Source: Desulfobacteraceae bacterium
GTDB taxonomy: Bacteria > Desulfobacterota > DSM-4660 > Desulfatiglandales > Desulfatiglandaceae
Length of the DNA: 45,133 nucleotides
Assembly (NCBI GenBank): GCA_016844935.1
Contig: JAERTK010000328.1
Location: 1-45,133, forward strand
Reading direction: 5' to 3'
The translations under genes and the position numbers were made by a program. This document shows, piece after piece, positions 23,452-32,110 of the stretch (positions are counted from its first letter, which is position 1; the number at the start of each line of letters is the position of its first letter). The notes beneath the pieces are model-generated. The model did not search any database. It had not been told where the DNA came from and saw only the letters and a program-made list of their open reading frames with translations.

Positions 23452-24372
23452 TTATGGACCGGCCGTAAATGCGGATTTGAATTTGTTCGCAACCGCAAGC
23501 AGGTTGTTTTTCCAGTCCTCCGCCAGGGGGTCTGCAAACACCACTTTCCCGCCAATGGCGCTGGCGATGGTTTCGGCGCTTTTTTCTGAAAACTGGGGTT
23601 GCACAAAAATCACCTTGATGCCGTCTTTATGGGCTTCCTGAATTAATGCCAGAAGTTTACGGGGAGATGGCTTTTTTCCTTCCAGTTCGATGGGGATCTG
23701 CTCCAGCCCATAGTTTTGGGCGAAATAGCCCCAGGAGGGGTGGTAGACCATAAACCTTGCGTTTTGGCCCGTTGTTTGTAAAACCCTTCTGATCTCCATG
23801 TCCAAGGACTTCAGTTCCTCAGAAAATGCCTTGTAATTGGCCTGGTAGGCCATACGGCCTTCCGGATCAGCTTCGAAAAGAGCATCCAGAATGTTTTTGG
23901 CCTGTACCCTGACCAAGGGGGGGGAAAGCCAGATGTGGGGGTCTTTTGCGCCGGCGGAGATGGTTTCATGACCATGCTCTGTTTCATGATGGCGGTGCCC
24001 ACCTGCTTTCATGGGTATTCTTGTGATCCCGGACTGGGTTGCGACAATCGTCATATCCGGGTTGGTTTTTGCAAATTTCGGGAGCCAGTTAGCCTCAAAG
24101 GGCACACCGATGGCGAAATAGATTTTGGCTTGCGCAAGATTGACCATCTGACGGGGTTTGGGTTCATAGGTTGCCGGATTGGCACCTGGAAGCACCATGA
24201 CGGAAACGTTAACCCTGTCACCGCCGATCTTTTTGACAAAATATTTCTGTGGCAGGATGCTCACCGCTACATTCACCGATTTTTCAGCGGAAACCGGGAT
24301 CGGAGATGAAAATGCAGTCCATAAGAAAGTCAGGGCCATGACCCATATGGAAGTTCGGGGGGGAAAAATCAT
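23452..24372 (-). CDS. znuA: ZnuA-like metal-binding protein of ABC importer
   Basis: 306-residue cluster A-I metal-binding protein with a signal peptide (about 1-29). It has a His-rich loop (HRHHETEHGHE, 126-136), His146 (DPHIWLSP), His211 (YHPSWG) and Asp281 (ADPLAED), three of the four expected zinc ligands. The first ligand, normally His in a SPHxYE-type motif, is Ala67 here (GANPATYEPKP). It is co-directional with znuC/znuB but separated from them by about 5 kb, including the TRAP operon. Zinc is the best guess for the metal, based on the His-rich loop here and in ZnuC. The start codon is uncertain: ATG 24339 is an alternative and neither has a strong ribosome site. Confidence 0.85.
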   Translation of the reverse strand: MIFPPRTSIWVMALTFLWTAFSSPIPVSAEKSVNVAVSILPQKYFVKKIGGDRVNVSVMVLPGANPATYEPKPRQMVNLAQAKIYFAIGVPFEANWLPKFAKTNPDMTIVATQSGITRIPMKAGGHRHHETEHGHETISAGAKDPHIWLSPPLVRVQAKNILDALFEADPEGRMAYQANYKAFSEELKSLDMEIRRVLQTTGQNARFMVYHPSWGYFAQNYGLEQIPIELEGKKPSPRKLLALIQEAHKDGIKVIFVQPQFSEKSAETIASAIGGKVVFADPLAEDWKNNLLAVANKFKSAFTAGP

Positions 24373-24422
24373 TGTTTTTAAAATTGACCTTTCTTTTTTG
24401 GTTCAGGGAAGATTAAAAGCAG

Positions 24423-24458
24423 AGCCGCCGGTCCTGCCAATAGGCAAGGCCGGCGGCT
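24423..24458 (-). terminator. terminator of TRAP operon
   Basis: AGCCGCCGG (24423-24431) pairs with CCGGCGGCT (24450-24458), with further pairing TGCC/GGCA inside. On the minus strand the stem is followed by GCTTTTAATC. It lies 31 bases beyond the dctP-like stop codon and before znuA. Confidence 0.75.
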
Positions 24459-24488
24459 TAGAATTATTATCATCATTTATGCGGGACG

Positions 24489-25592
24489 TTATCCTTTCAA
24501 GGAGTAATCACCGAAGATATCGTCATAATACGCCTTCTCGGAAACCGTATACCAGGGACCCACCTGTTTCTGGAACGCCTCGAAGCCTGCGGCCACCTTT
24601 TTACTCATGGCATCCTTGGCCGCTTGCTCCGCAACCACTTCCTTTGAAAGTTTGCGAAGGGCTTTCATGACACTGTCAGGGTACTTTATCAGTTGTACCT
24701 TGTGCTTAGATAGCAACTCCACCAGGGCTGCGCCGTTTCTGGCATCAAACTGGGCGAGACACCAGAGCTCATTGGCCATGCAGGCGGTGTCGAGAATGAC
24801 CTGAAGATCCTTTGGCAGGGACTCGTACGCTTTCTTGTTAAAGAAATATTCCAGATAGGTCCCCGGTTCATGCCATCCCGGGTAATAATAGTACTTGGCC
24901 GCCTGGTAGAAGCCCATCCGGTTGTCATGAAGGGGTCCGACCCATTCGGTGGCATCGATGACGCCCCGTTCCAGATTGGTAAAGATTTCCCCGCCGGGCG
25001 AGAGCACCACGGTGGCGCCCGCCTTGGCCAGGACCTTGCCGCCCAGCCCGGGGATACGCATTTTCAGGCCCTTGAAGTCTTCAATACTGTTGATTTTTTT
25101 GTTGAACCATCCACCCATCTGAACACCGGTGGAGCCACCGGGCCTGGGGATCAGGTTAAAGGGCGCATAGGTTTCCTCCCACAACTTGAGGCCGTCGCCG
25201 CCATGAAACCATGCGGACATCCCTTGGGCATTCATGCCGAAAGGCACGGCAGCAAACCATTGCGCGGCAGCGGTCTTGCCAGCCCAGTAGTAGGAAGCGC
25301 CACTGCCCACTTCAACCGTTCCATTTGAAACCGCATCAAAAATACCCATGGGTGGAACCAGTTCGCCTGCGGCGTAGACCTGTATCTTAAGACGTCCGCC
25401 GGATAGTTCGCCCACCAGTTTGGCCAGGCGCTCACAGCCGGTCTGAAGGACAGGGAGTTTGGGCGGCCATGTGGTGACCATTTTCCACCGGTATTTCTTC
25501 TGAGCCAACACGGCCGGCGCCTTCACAGCGGTAGCAGCTACGGCTGCTGCAGCTCCGATGCCTGCTTTCTTCAAAAAATCGCGTCTTTCCAT
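24489..25592 (-). CDS. TRAP transporter periplasmic binding protein (DctP family, Tat-exported)
   Basis: 367 residues of the COG4663 type. The N-terminus has a twin-arginine signal (ERRDFLKKAG, then a hydrophobic stretch to about 30), so it is probably exported folded by Tat. DctP-family landmarks include MRIPGLGGKVLAKAGA (with the carboxylate-binding Arg), TNLERGVIDATEWVGP and YYYPGWHEPGT. Relatives bind 2-oxo acids, aromatic acids or other organic acids, so the ligand is probably a carboxylate but cannot be fixed. Gene order is dctQ-dctM-dctP. The start at 25592 has GGAGG 6 bases upstream. Confidence 0.92.
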   Translation of the reverse strand: MERRDFLKKAGIGAAAAVAATAVKAPAVLAQKKYRWKMVTTWPPKLPVLQTGCERLAKLVGELSGGRLKIQVYAAGELVPPMGIFDAVSNGTVEVGSGASYYWAGKTAAAQWFAAVPFGMNAQGMSAWFHGGDGLKLWEETYAPFNLIPRPGGSTGVQMGGWFNKKINSIEDFKGLKMRIPGLGGKVLAKAGATVVLSPGGEIFTNLERGVIDATEWVGPLHDNRMGFYQAAKYYYYPGWHEPGTYLEYFFNKKAYESLPKDLQVILDTACMANELWCLAQFDARNGAALVELLSKHKVQLIKYPDSVMKALRKLSKEVVAEQAAKDAMSKKVAAGFEAFQKQVGPWYTVSEKAYYDDIFGDYSLKG

Positions 25593-25656
25593 GAAAAACC
25601 TCCTTCTTATGATGGGTTTACAGTTGCAGTCGGAAACTCAAGCTCCATTTCCAACC

Positions 25657-26982
25657 CTATCTCGAAAAAACCACGTTGGGAAGCCAGGTGGCCAGTATGG
25701 GAAAAAAGGCAACAATGGCCAACCCGATCAGCTGAAAGAACACAAAGGGAATAATGCCCCGGTAAATATGCCCGGTAGTGACCTCGGGAGGTGTTACAGC
25801 TTTGAGATAAAAGAGGGAGAACCCAAAGGGCGGCGTCATGAAGGATGTCTGCAGATTGACCGCCAGGAGGATGCAGAACCACACGGGATCAAACCCGAAT
25901 TCCAGCATGATAGGGGCCAGAACCGGCACATGGATGAAAGTGATTTCAATGAAATCAAGGAAAAAACCGATGATGAAGATGACGCCCATGACGATGGCCA
26001 GAACAACGAATTTGCCGTGGGCTGAAGCCAGGGAACCGAGGAATTCCCGAACCAATTCGTCTCCACCGAGGCCCCTGAATACCAGGCCGAAAGCGGCGGC
26101 GCCGCAAAGGATGATGAAGACCATGCAGGTGAGGTTGGTGGTTTGTCGCATGACCTGATTGAGCATTTCCATGTTGAACTTTTTGTTGGCAATGGCCAGG
26201 AGTGTTGCCCCCACCGCGCCTACGGCGGCGGCTTCGGTGGGGGAGGCGATGCCGGCAAAGATGGAGCCCAGAACCGCGATCATGAGAAAAAGCGGGGGAA
26301 ACAGTGCCTTTCCCACCTGGGCGATCAGTTCGCGCCCTGAAATGGCGTCCAGTTCCGCCTTGGGGATGGGCGGGGCTATGCCAGGCCGAAGGTTTGCCGC
26401 CAGGAGGATGTAAATGACATAGAGGGTAACCAGGAGAAGGCCCGGAAACACCGCACCCATGAACAGATCCCCCACAGAGACTCCCACAATGTCGCCGATC
26501 AATACCAGCACGATGCTGGGGGGAATGATTTGGCCCAGGGTTCCGGAAGCGGAAACCGTGCCGCAGGCGAGTTCTTTCTGGTAGTTGCGTCTCAGCATGG
26601 TGGGAACTGCCAGAAGACCCATGGTGACCACGGTGGCACCCACAATACCGGTGGAAGCGCCCAAAAGTGCCCCAACCACCACCACGGAGATGGCCAGCCC
26701 CCCTTTAAGACGCCCGAACAGGATGGCCATGGTGTCCAGTAGCTTTTCCGCCAGACCCGAACGTTCCAGCATGACCCCCATGAACACGAAAAGGGGGACA
26801 GCGATGAGGGTTACATTGGTCATGCGGCCAAAGATGCGAAGGGGAAGCAGGTCAAAGAAAGACCAGCCGAAACCGATGAGCCCGAAGAAAAGGGCTGTGC
26901 CCAGGAGTGTGAAGGCTACGGGAAACCCGGCCATCAGCAGGATGGTCAGGGCCAGGAACATCCAGGCAGCCAGGTATTCCAT
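25657..26982 (-). CDS. dctM: TRAP transporter large permease (DctM)
   Basis: 441-residue membrane protein with about eleven helices, the ion-coupled transport subunit of a TRAP importer. Family motifs are GFPVAFTLLG near the N-terminus, GASTGIVGATVVTMG, SGTLGQIIPPSIVLVLIGD and LQTSFMTPPFGFSLFYLK. Length is standard for DctM. Its start shares one base with the dctQ stop (TGATG at 26984-26980). The binding-protein gene follows after 64 bases. Confidence 0.95.
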   Translation of the reverse strand: MEYLAAWMFLALTILLMAGFPVAFTLLGTALFFGLIGFGWSFFDLLPLRIFGRMTNVTLIAVPLFVFMGVMLERSGLAEKLLDTMAILFGRLKGGLAISVVVVGALLGASTGIVGATVVTMGLLAVPTMLRRNYQKELACGTVSASGTLGQIIPPSIVLVLIGDIVGVSVGDLFMGAVFPGLLLVTLYVIYILLAANLRPGIAPPIPKAELDAISGRELIAQVGKALFPPLFLMIAVLGSIFAGIASPTEAAAVGAVGATLLAIANKKFNMEMLNQVMRQTTNLTCMVFIILCGAAAFGLVFRGLGGDELVREFLGSLASAHGKFVVLAIVMGVIFIIGFFLDFIEITFIHVPVLAPIMLEFGFDPVWFCILLAVNLQTSFMTPPFGFSLFYLKAVTPPEVTTGHIYRGIIPFVFFQLIGLAIVAFFPILATWLPNVVFSR

Positions 26983-27512
26983 CAGGATGTTTCCTCCTCG
27001 AATGCTTCCAGACCGACCAGCTGAAGAAGACTGTGCAGGCCCAGGGAGAGCCCTTGCAGAGACAACAGAACAAATCCCACGGTGATGGTCCCCTTAATCA
27101 GAAATACATAGGGGATGCCGCCCGGGTCAGGGGAACCTTCCATAATTGACCAGGAATTATAGGTGAATTTCCATGAGGTGAGGATGACCATGAGGCAACC
27201 GGGAAGCATGAAGAGAAAGACGCCTATCAGGTTGGTCCAGGCCTGACCCTTGGGTCCCAGGCGTTGATAGATGATGTCCACGCGCACATGGCCATTATGG
27301 AGCAGGGTGTATCCGGCGCCCATGAGAAAAATAAATCCAAAGAGCCACCATTCCAGTTCCTGGGTAAATACGTAACTGGTGTTGAACAGATATCGCATGA
27401 CCACGTCCACGAAGACCACTGCCACGAGGAGAGTGGTTACCCAGGCGACTCCGCGTCCCACCCACTCATTGAGCCAGTCGATACCATGGCAAAGCTTCTT
27501 GATCATGTTCAT
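26982..27512 (-). CDS. dctQ: TRAP transporter small permease (DctQ)
   Basis: 176-residue membrane protein with four hydrophobic helices (about 17-37, 53-73, 93-115 and 145-165). It has the DctQ motifs LEWWLFGFIFLMGAGYTL and HVRVDIIYQRLG. It pairs with the large permease to form the transport core. It is the first gene of the TRAP operon, with a good sigma-70 promoter about 70 bases upstream. Confidence 0.92.
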   Translation of the reverse strand: MNMIKKLCHGIDWLNEWVGRGVAWVTTLLVAVVFVDVVMRYLFNTSYVFTQELEWWLFGFIFLMGAGYTLLHNGHVRVDIIYQRLGPKGQAWTNLIGVFLFMLPGCLMVILTSWKFTYNSWSIMEGSPDPGGIPYVFLIKGTITVGFVLLSLQGLSLGLHSLLQLVGLEAFEEETS

Positions 27513-27580
27513 AGGTTGAGGCTCCGGAAAAAAGACACTCCCATATCACAAAAACGCCACTCTTTCTGTGAATTCGGATA

Positions 27581-27609
27581 ACTATAGGCAAAAGCAACAA
27601 ACGGGTCAA
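27581..27609 (-). promoter_or_regulatory. sigma-70 promoter of TRAP operon
   Basis: Minus strand TTGACC (27609-27604), a 17-base spacer and TATAGT (27586-27581): 5/6 matches in each hexamer. It points at dctQ, whose start is 69 bases downstream. Confidence 0.65.
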
Positions 27610-27636
27610 GCGGTAAAAATATATTGATGCCGGTTC

Positions 27637-28032
27637 CTATTTCTGCTTGATGGATTGTTGGATTTCTTCATAGGCACCCAAAAGTGAAAGGAGATCCCCA
27701 GCGGGTGCTTTTCTTGAGATATTTCCCAATATTCCGTACCCTTCGGCCTTTTCGTCCACCTCCGAAGGGGAGAGATCGGTGACCATGATGATGGATGTCA
27801 TGGGGGATGCCATGACAAACTTTTTCACCACGTCTACGGGGTCTTCAATTTCATCGTTATGACCGGTGATGACCAGGTCGAAAAAGGAGGTTTTGGATGC
27901 TTTGAGGGCGTCATTAATGCTGGAAAAGCAGATTATTTCCAAGGGGTTGTTCTCCAATGCCCGCTGAATTTTCTCTCGTACGGCGGGCTCGTTTTCGAGC
28001 AGCAACATTTTTCTTTTTGTATCTAGGTTCAT
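27637..28032 (-). CDS. degenerate receiver-domain protein
   Basis: 131-residue single-domain protein with the receiver fold pattern but without the phosphorylation chemistry. The acidic pair after strand 1 is Glu13-Asn14 (LLLENEPAVRE). The phosphoacceptor Asp after strand 3 is Gly57 (FDLVITGHN). The Thr after strand 4 (IIMVTDLSP) and the Lys after strand 5 (SRKAPAGDL) are kept. It is therefore probably a phosphorylation-independent adaptor. The start at 28032 has GGAG 6-7 bases upstream and removes an unlikely N-terminal extension. It is the last gene of the valS-to-trmH run. No kinase is adjacent. Confidence 0.72.
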   Translation of the reverse strand: MNLDTKRKMLLLENEPAVREKIQRALENNPLEIICFSSINDALKASKTSFFDLVITGHNDEIEDPVDVVKKFVMASPMTSIIMVTDLSPSEVDEKAEGYGILGNISRKAPAGDLLSLLGAYEEIQQSIKQK

Positions 28033-28088
28033 GATAATCTCCAAAATGGTGAATCCGGGTATTATGGGATGCCGATTTTTTGAAAGTC

Positions 28089-28364
28089 TCAATCCTTTTT
28101 CGAAAGAAAGCCCACAATGGCCAGCAGGAAAACCGCAAAACCAAATCCAAAGTAAAGCCATGGAAAGATGGGCGAGTGTTTTGTCCCGGCTTCCAGAATA
28201 TATGCCCTGTCAAATATATAGGCCCAGTAAAGGGTGAAAAGATAGTTGATCAAGAGGGCAATTTTCGGATTGCCGAAAATGAGTGCCAGGGTACTGAGTC
28301 CCAGCAGCAGGGCGATCTGGTAAAAGGGTGCACAGAATTTGACCGAACTGATAAATTCTACCAT
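28089..28364 (-). CDS. small membrane protein
   Basis: 91 residues with three hydrophobic segments (about 13-31, 34-50 and 66-86) and a charged C-terminus (FLSKKD). No recognised family. The ATG at 28364 is preceded by a strong GGAGGAGG, and the gene lies 12 bases downstream of the trmH-like gene, which argues that it is real and translated. Function unknown. Confidence 0.7.
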   Translation of the reverse strand: MVEFISSVKFCAPFYQIALLLGLSTLALIFGNPKIALLINYLFTLYWAYIFDRAYILEAGTKHSPIFPWLYFGFGFAVFLLAIVGFLSKKD

Positions 28365-28376
28365 GATTTCCTCCTC

Positions 28377-29138
28377 CTAATTGAGGGTCTTATTCTTCCA
28401 GAGGTAAAGCACAATGCCCGTTGCCATGGCGGCATTCAAAGATTCAACGCCGTTGGCCATGGGTATGGAAATCTTTCGGGCCCCTAAAAGGACCTCGGGG
28501 ATACCGGGGCCTTCCAGGCCGGGGACCAGACAGAAGTTTTGAGGGAACTTGAATCGGGACACATCTTCCCCTTCTGTGGACATGGTGATCAAAGGGATTT
28601 CATACCCCTTCAGCCGGTTGAGTGCGGGACCCTGACAGAGCGGGACTCTGAAGATGTTACTTCCGGCAGCCCTGACCGATTTGGGATGAAAGGGATGCGC
28701 TGCTTCCTTCAAGAACACCATTCGCGTCACACCGAAGGCTGCGGATGCACGGATCACGGCCCCCACATTGCTGGGATCCTGAAATGGAACCAACAGGTTG
28801 CAGCCCGAATTTTCCAACGTGCCGTCAAAGTGGGGAAGGGGTTCCGCCTTCACGATCAACACGGGATGTTTTGTCCCGAAAATGTCCACCTGGTCAAAAA
28901 GATCAGGGTCGAGGCGGTATCGGGGGATCATGTGCGTTCCGGGAAAATCAGGGGCCTCATGCCGGCTGGAGATAATGATGCCGGCACATCGGTCCGGAAA
29001 TTCCCGCAGAACTTCCCGAATTTGTTTCGGACCCGACAAAAGCGCCCTTTGGCTCTTCCGGATCTCACGGGAACTTTCAAGGCGTAGAAAGCCCCTGAAT
29101 GTGGTATTGCTCGAACTGTTGATTTCGACGATTCTCAT
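28377..29138 (-). CDS. SpoU/TrmH-family RNA methyltransferase
   Basis: 253-residue 2'-O-ribose RNA methyltransferase of the SPOUT superfamily. Motif 1 is PFQDPSNVGAVIRAS, motif 2 LVPGLEGPGIP and motif 3 ISIPMANGVESLNAAMATGI, which form the knotted AdoMet site. The N-terminal part is not a clear L30e-like substrate domain. The target (tRNA or 23S rRNA) cannot be read. The start codon at 29138 has no ribosome site, and a long palindrome begins four bases upstream of it, which may affect translation. Confidence 0.88.
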   Translation of the reverse strand: MRIVEINSSSNTTFRGFLRLESSREIRKSQRALLSGPKQIREVLREFPDRCAGIIISSRHEAPDFPGTHMIPRYRLDPDLFDQVDIFGTKHPVLIVKAEPLPHFDGTLENSGCNLLVPFQDPSNVGAVIRASAAFGVTRMVFLKEAAHPFHPKSVRAAGSNIFRVPLCQGPALNRLKGYEIPLITMSTEGEDVSRFKFPQNFCLVPGLEGPGIPEVLLGARKISIPMANGVESLNAAMATGIVLYLWKNKTLN

Positions 29139-29141
29139 GGT

Positions 29142-29245
29142 ACGGAGAGGGGGACGCCCTTTATATCTTTACATTTCGCATCTTGAGTTTGTAGCGCTAA
29201 TTGATTTTCATGAAATGTAAAGATGTAAAGGGCGTCCCCCTCCGT
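29142..29245. repeat. long imperfect palindrome (REP/MITE-like)
   Basis: The left arm (29142-29177) and right arm (29212-29245) are inverted copies. Both contain GGGGGACGCCCTTTA, then ATCTTTACATTTC. They differ by one substitution (T/C) and a 2-base GA insertion in the left arm. The 34-base loop is AT-rich. It sits between the hypothetical gene (stop at 29249) and the trmH-like start. The form resembles mobile palindromic units moved by IS200/RAYT-type transposases, though none is encoded in the window. Confidence 0.8.
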
Positions 29246-29248
29246 CTC

Positions 29249-29659
29249 CTAAAGTGGTTTCAGCCACTCCTCGATCTCTTCACGGGAAATTTTCTTTCTG
29301 CCATAAAAAAGGGTAAACAGATCCCGAAACCTTCTCATGAGATTCCGATCCCCAAGGGCTTCGGCCAGGGAAAGGGTTTGTTTGGGATCGTAGAAATCCT
29401 TCAGATGAATGAAGAGTGCCCGGGCATGTTCGCCTGGGTTTGTGCCGAGACGCTTTTTTTGGGACAGGGTCTCAAGGAGCGCCAATAGTGATTTCCCAGC
29501 CGATGCCATCATTTTGTAGTTGTAGTAAAATACTTCCCTTTCGGAGAGGTGTTCTCTCGGCGCAAATGTCTCAATGACTTGGATATGCTCATCAAATCTG
29601 TCTTTTGGCTTTCCCCTTCTGGGGACGCTTTTAACGGGTGAGAAAATATTCCAGTTCAT
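29249..29659 (-). CDS. hypothetical protein
   Basis: 136 residues with no recognised family and no membrane segment or signal peptide. The protein is mostly helical and basic, with segments such as HLSEREVFYYNYKMMASAGKS and NLMRRFRDLFTLFYGRK. It starts immediately after the znuB stop codon (29660/29659) and is thus part of the same transcript. It ends four bases before the palindrome. Codon use is like its neighbours, so it is probably a genuine gene. Confidence 0.65.
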   Translation of the reverse strand: MNWNIFSPVKSVPRRGKPKDRFDEHIQVIETFAPREHLSEREVFYYNYKMMASAGKSLLALLETLSQKKRLGTNPGEHARALFIHLKDFYDPKQTLSLAEALGDRNLMRRFRDLFTLFYGRKKISREEIEEWLKPL

Positions 29660-30490
29660 CTATATCATTACTCCCGAAACTGCCCTTTTACGCTTTATGA
29701 AATCCAAAATCTGGGAAATGAAAAAACCGACCCCCGCCGCGAGAATAATGGTGGCGCCACTTGTGAGGTCAAACGTGTAGGAAAGCCAAAGACCCGAAAA
29801 GGTGAAAAAAATGCCCAGTATGGAAGCCAGCACCATCATCTGACCCAGGGACCGGGTGTATTTTTCAGCGATGAAGGGGGGAATGGTCAACAGGGCGATT
29901 ACCAGGATCAAACCCACCACCCGAATGATCATGACGATGGACAGCGCCGTCATTCCCAAGAGAAGCAGGTAGAGTGTTTTGACCGGGATGCCCACCACAA
30001 AGGCAAACTGTTCATCATAGGAGAGGGCAACGAATTCTTTATAGAAAAGCAGAACCACCAGCAATATGAAACCATCCAGCGGGAGCATGAGCCACAGATC
30101 CGCTGAAGGTACCGCCAGGATGCTGCCGAAGAGGTAGCTCATGAGATCCACATGATAGCCGGGGGTCAGATCAATCAATATGATGCCTAACGCCATGCCG
30201 ATGGCCCACAGGACTCCGATGATGGTGTCGGCCCGGTGCCGGGCTTTCAGGCTGACGGCGCCCATGATGAGCGATGCGCCGGAAGCGAAGATGGCGGCCC
30301 CCAGAAACGGTGAAAACCCGCAGAAAAAACCAAGCCCCACACCCCCGAAAGCCGCATGGGCGATGCCGCCAGAGATAAATACGATACGGTTGACCACCAC
30401 CAGACTGCCGATAATGCCGCAGGATATGCTGACCAGGAGACCGGCCAGCACGGCGTTTCTCATAAAGTCGTATTGAAGGGCTTCCAACAT
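29660..30490 (-). CDS. znuB: zinc/manganese ABC importer permease
   Basis: 276-residue membrane permease of the ABC-3 family with about eight helices. Family segments include GIIGSLVVVNRIVFISGGIAHAAFGGVGLG and LLTIPPFIAEKYTRSLGQMM. It should form the channel for the ZnuA-like protein at 23.5-24.4 kb. The ATG at 30490 is chosen because it begins MLEALQYDFMRNA, the usual family N-terminus; the frame runs further into znuC but without support. It lies 11 bases from the znuC stop. Confidence 0.92.
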   Translation of the reverse strand: MLEALQYDFMRNAVLAGLLVSISCGIIGSLVVVNRIVFISGGIAHAAFGGVGLGFFCGFSPFLGAAIFASGASLIMGAVSLKARHRADTIIGVLWAIGMALGIILIDLTPGYHVDLMSYLFGSILAVPSADLWLMLPLDGFILLVVLLFYKEFVALSYDEQFAFVVGIPVKTLYLLLLGMTALSIVMIIRVVGLILVIALLTIPPFIAEKYTRSLGQMMVLASILGIFFTFSGLWLSYTFDLTSGATIILAAGVGFFISQILDFIKRKRAVSGVMI

Positions 30491-30501
30491 CTTAACGTCG
30501 C

Positions 30502-31272
30502 CTATCCCTCTCCATGATGATGTGGAAGAACCCGGTGCGGAATACCATGGGCAATCAGGTCCACCGGGCACTCATAGGCCATATCAAGCATTTCATGGGT
30601 GATTTCAGGTTCTTCGTGGTAAATTAACGTTTGGTTGACACAGGCCACGGACTTTATATACCTGGATATGACGCCCACGTCGTGGGTGATGGTTACGATG
30701 GTGGCATGCTGGTTCAGTTCTTTGAGGAAGTCGTAAATATTCGTTTCGAACTCGGGATCAACCTTGGCGGTGGGCTCATCCAGAAACAGGATTTCCGGTT
30801 CCGTCGAAAGAGCCCGGGCGATCATGACCCGTTGCCGCTGTCCCCCTGACAATTTACCGATGGGCGTGTTTTTTCTGTCCCACATGCCCACTTTCCTCAA
30901 GGCTTCTTCCACCACGGGGCGGTCCTGGGATGAAGCCCTTCTTCCCAGGCGGGATCGGGCGAGACGCCCCATGAATGCCACGTCCATGACGGAAATGGGA
31001 AAAGAATTGTTGAAGTCCGTATTCTGGGGTACGTAACCCACCCGACGGCGCGCCCGGCGCGGTGCATCGCCCAGTACCCGTATGGTGCCCCTGTGGGGTT
31101 TCAGGATGCCCAGAAGCAATTTGATGAGGGTCGTTTTCCCCCCGCCGTTGGGGCCGATCATCCCCAGGAAGTCCCCCTGCTTCAGGGTAAAGCTGATGTC
31201 CTCCAGTATGACGGAACTGTCATAGGAAAACCATACGCCCTTCATTTCAATGGCGGGTGTTGTTTGAAACAC
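30502..31272 (-). CDS. znuC: zinc/manganese ABC importer ATPase
   Basis: 256-residue ATPase: Walker A GPNGGGKTT (40-48), signature LSGGQRQRVMIAR, Walker B EILFLDEP and switch His in TITHDVG. The C-terminus ends in a His-rich tail (PHHHGEG), common in zinc-handling proteins, which supports zinc as the metal. Its start overlaps the 3' end of nadC by 26 bases (31247-31272). Confidence 0.93.
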   Translation of the reverse strand: MFQTTPAIEMKGVWFSYDSSVILEDISFTLKQGDFLGMIGPNGGGKTTLIKLLLGILKPHRGTIRVLGDAPRRARRRVGYVPQNTDFNNSFPISVMDVAFMGRLARSRLGRRASSQDRPVVEEALRKVGMWDRKNTPIGKLSGGQRQRVMIARALSTEPEILFLDEPTAKVDPEFETNIYDFLKELNQHATIVTITHDVGVISRYIKSVACVNQTLIYHEEPEITHEMLDMAYECPVDLIAHGIPHRVLPHHHGEG

Positions 31273-32110
31273 TGCTGATCTCCAGACTGAAATCTGCCGC
31301 CGCCGGTGAATGGGTCAGCGCCCCCACAGAGATGAAATCGACACCCGTGGATGCAATTTCCTTAAGGGTATCAAGGGTGATACCCCCGGATGCTTCCACC
31401 AGGGCCGCGCCGTTGATAATATCGACTGATTTTTTCATTTCGGAAGGTGTCATGTTGTCCAAAAGGATGATGTCGGCACCGGCCCCGCAGGCTTCCTTCA
31501 CCCCGGCATAATCTTCCACTTCCACCTCCACCCGGAGCGTGTGGGCCGATCCTTCCCGTGCCTTTGAAACGGCTTTTGCAATGGATCCCGCCGCTGCAAT
31601 ATGGTTGTCTTTGATCAGGATACCATCAAACAGGCCGAATCGGTGATTTTGCCCGCCGCCGGTCCTGACGGCATATTTGTCACACCACCTGAGCCCCGGT
31701 GCGGTCTTCCGGGTGTCGAGAATTTTAACTTTGGTTCCTTTGGCTTCTTCCACATACCGTCGGGTGAGGGTTGCAATACCGCTCATGCGCTGGAGAAAAT
31801 TGAGAGCGGTTCTTTCTCCGGACAGAATGGATGCGAGCCGGCCTTTGATCCGGCATACGGTGGCCCCCCGGGGGACAGCATCCCCGTCTTTGTAGGGTGC
31901 TTCAAATGTCAGCGTGGCATCTATTTCAAGAAATGTCAGTTTAAAAACCGCCAGACCGGCCAGGGTCATTTTTTCCCGCGCCATGAGGATGGCCTCACCC
32001 GGGGTATGGGGATCTACCGTGGCGCGGGTGGTTGCGTCTCCCGGCCCCAGGTCTTCTTCAAGGGCAAACCGTATGATACGTCGGACCGGGGAAAAACGGT
32101 CACTATCCAT
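31247..32110 (-). CDS. nadC: nicotinate-nucleotide pyrophosphorylase (quinolinate phosphoribosyltransferase)
   Basis: Converts quinolinate and PRPP to nicotinate mononucleotide in de novo NAD synthesis. The 287 residues match the family. Signatures are LQRMSGIATLTRRY, DTRKTAPGLR, GGGQNHRFGLFDGILIKDNH and the C-terminal VEASGGITLDTLKEIA. The ATG at 32110 overlaps the valS stop by 8 bases, giving translational coupling. nadA and nadB are not in the window. Confidence 0.95.
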   Translation of the reverse strand: MDSDRFSPVRRIIRFALEEDLGPGDATTRATVDPHTPGEAILMAREKMTLAGLAVFKLTFLEIDATLTFEAPYKDGDAVPRGATVCRIKGRLASILSGERTALNFLQRMSGIATLTRRYVEEAKGTKVKILDTRKTAPGLRWCDKYAVRTGGGQNHRFGLFDGILIKDNHIAAAGSIAKAVSKAREGSAHTLRVEVEVEDYAGVKEACGAGADIILLDNMTPSEMKKSVDIINGAALVEASGGITLDTLKEIASTGVDFISVGALTHSPAAADFSLEISSVSNNTRH

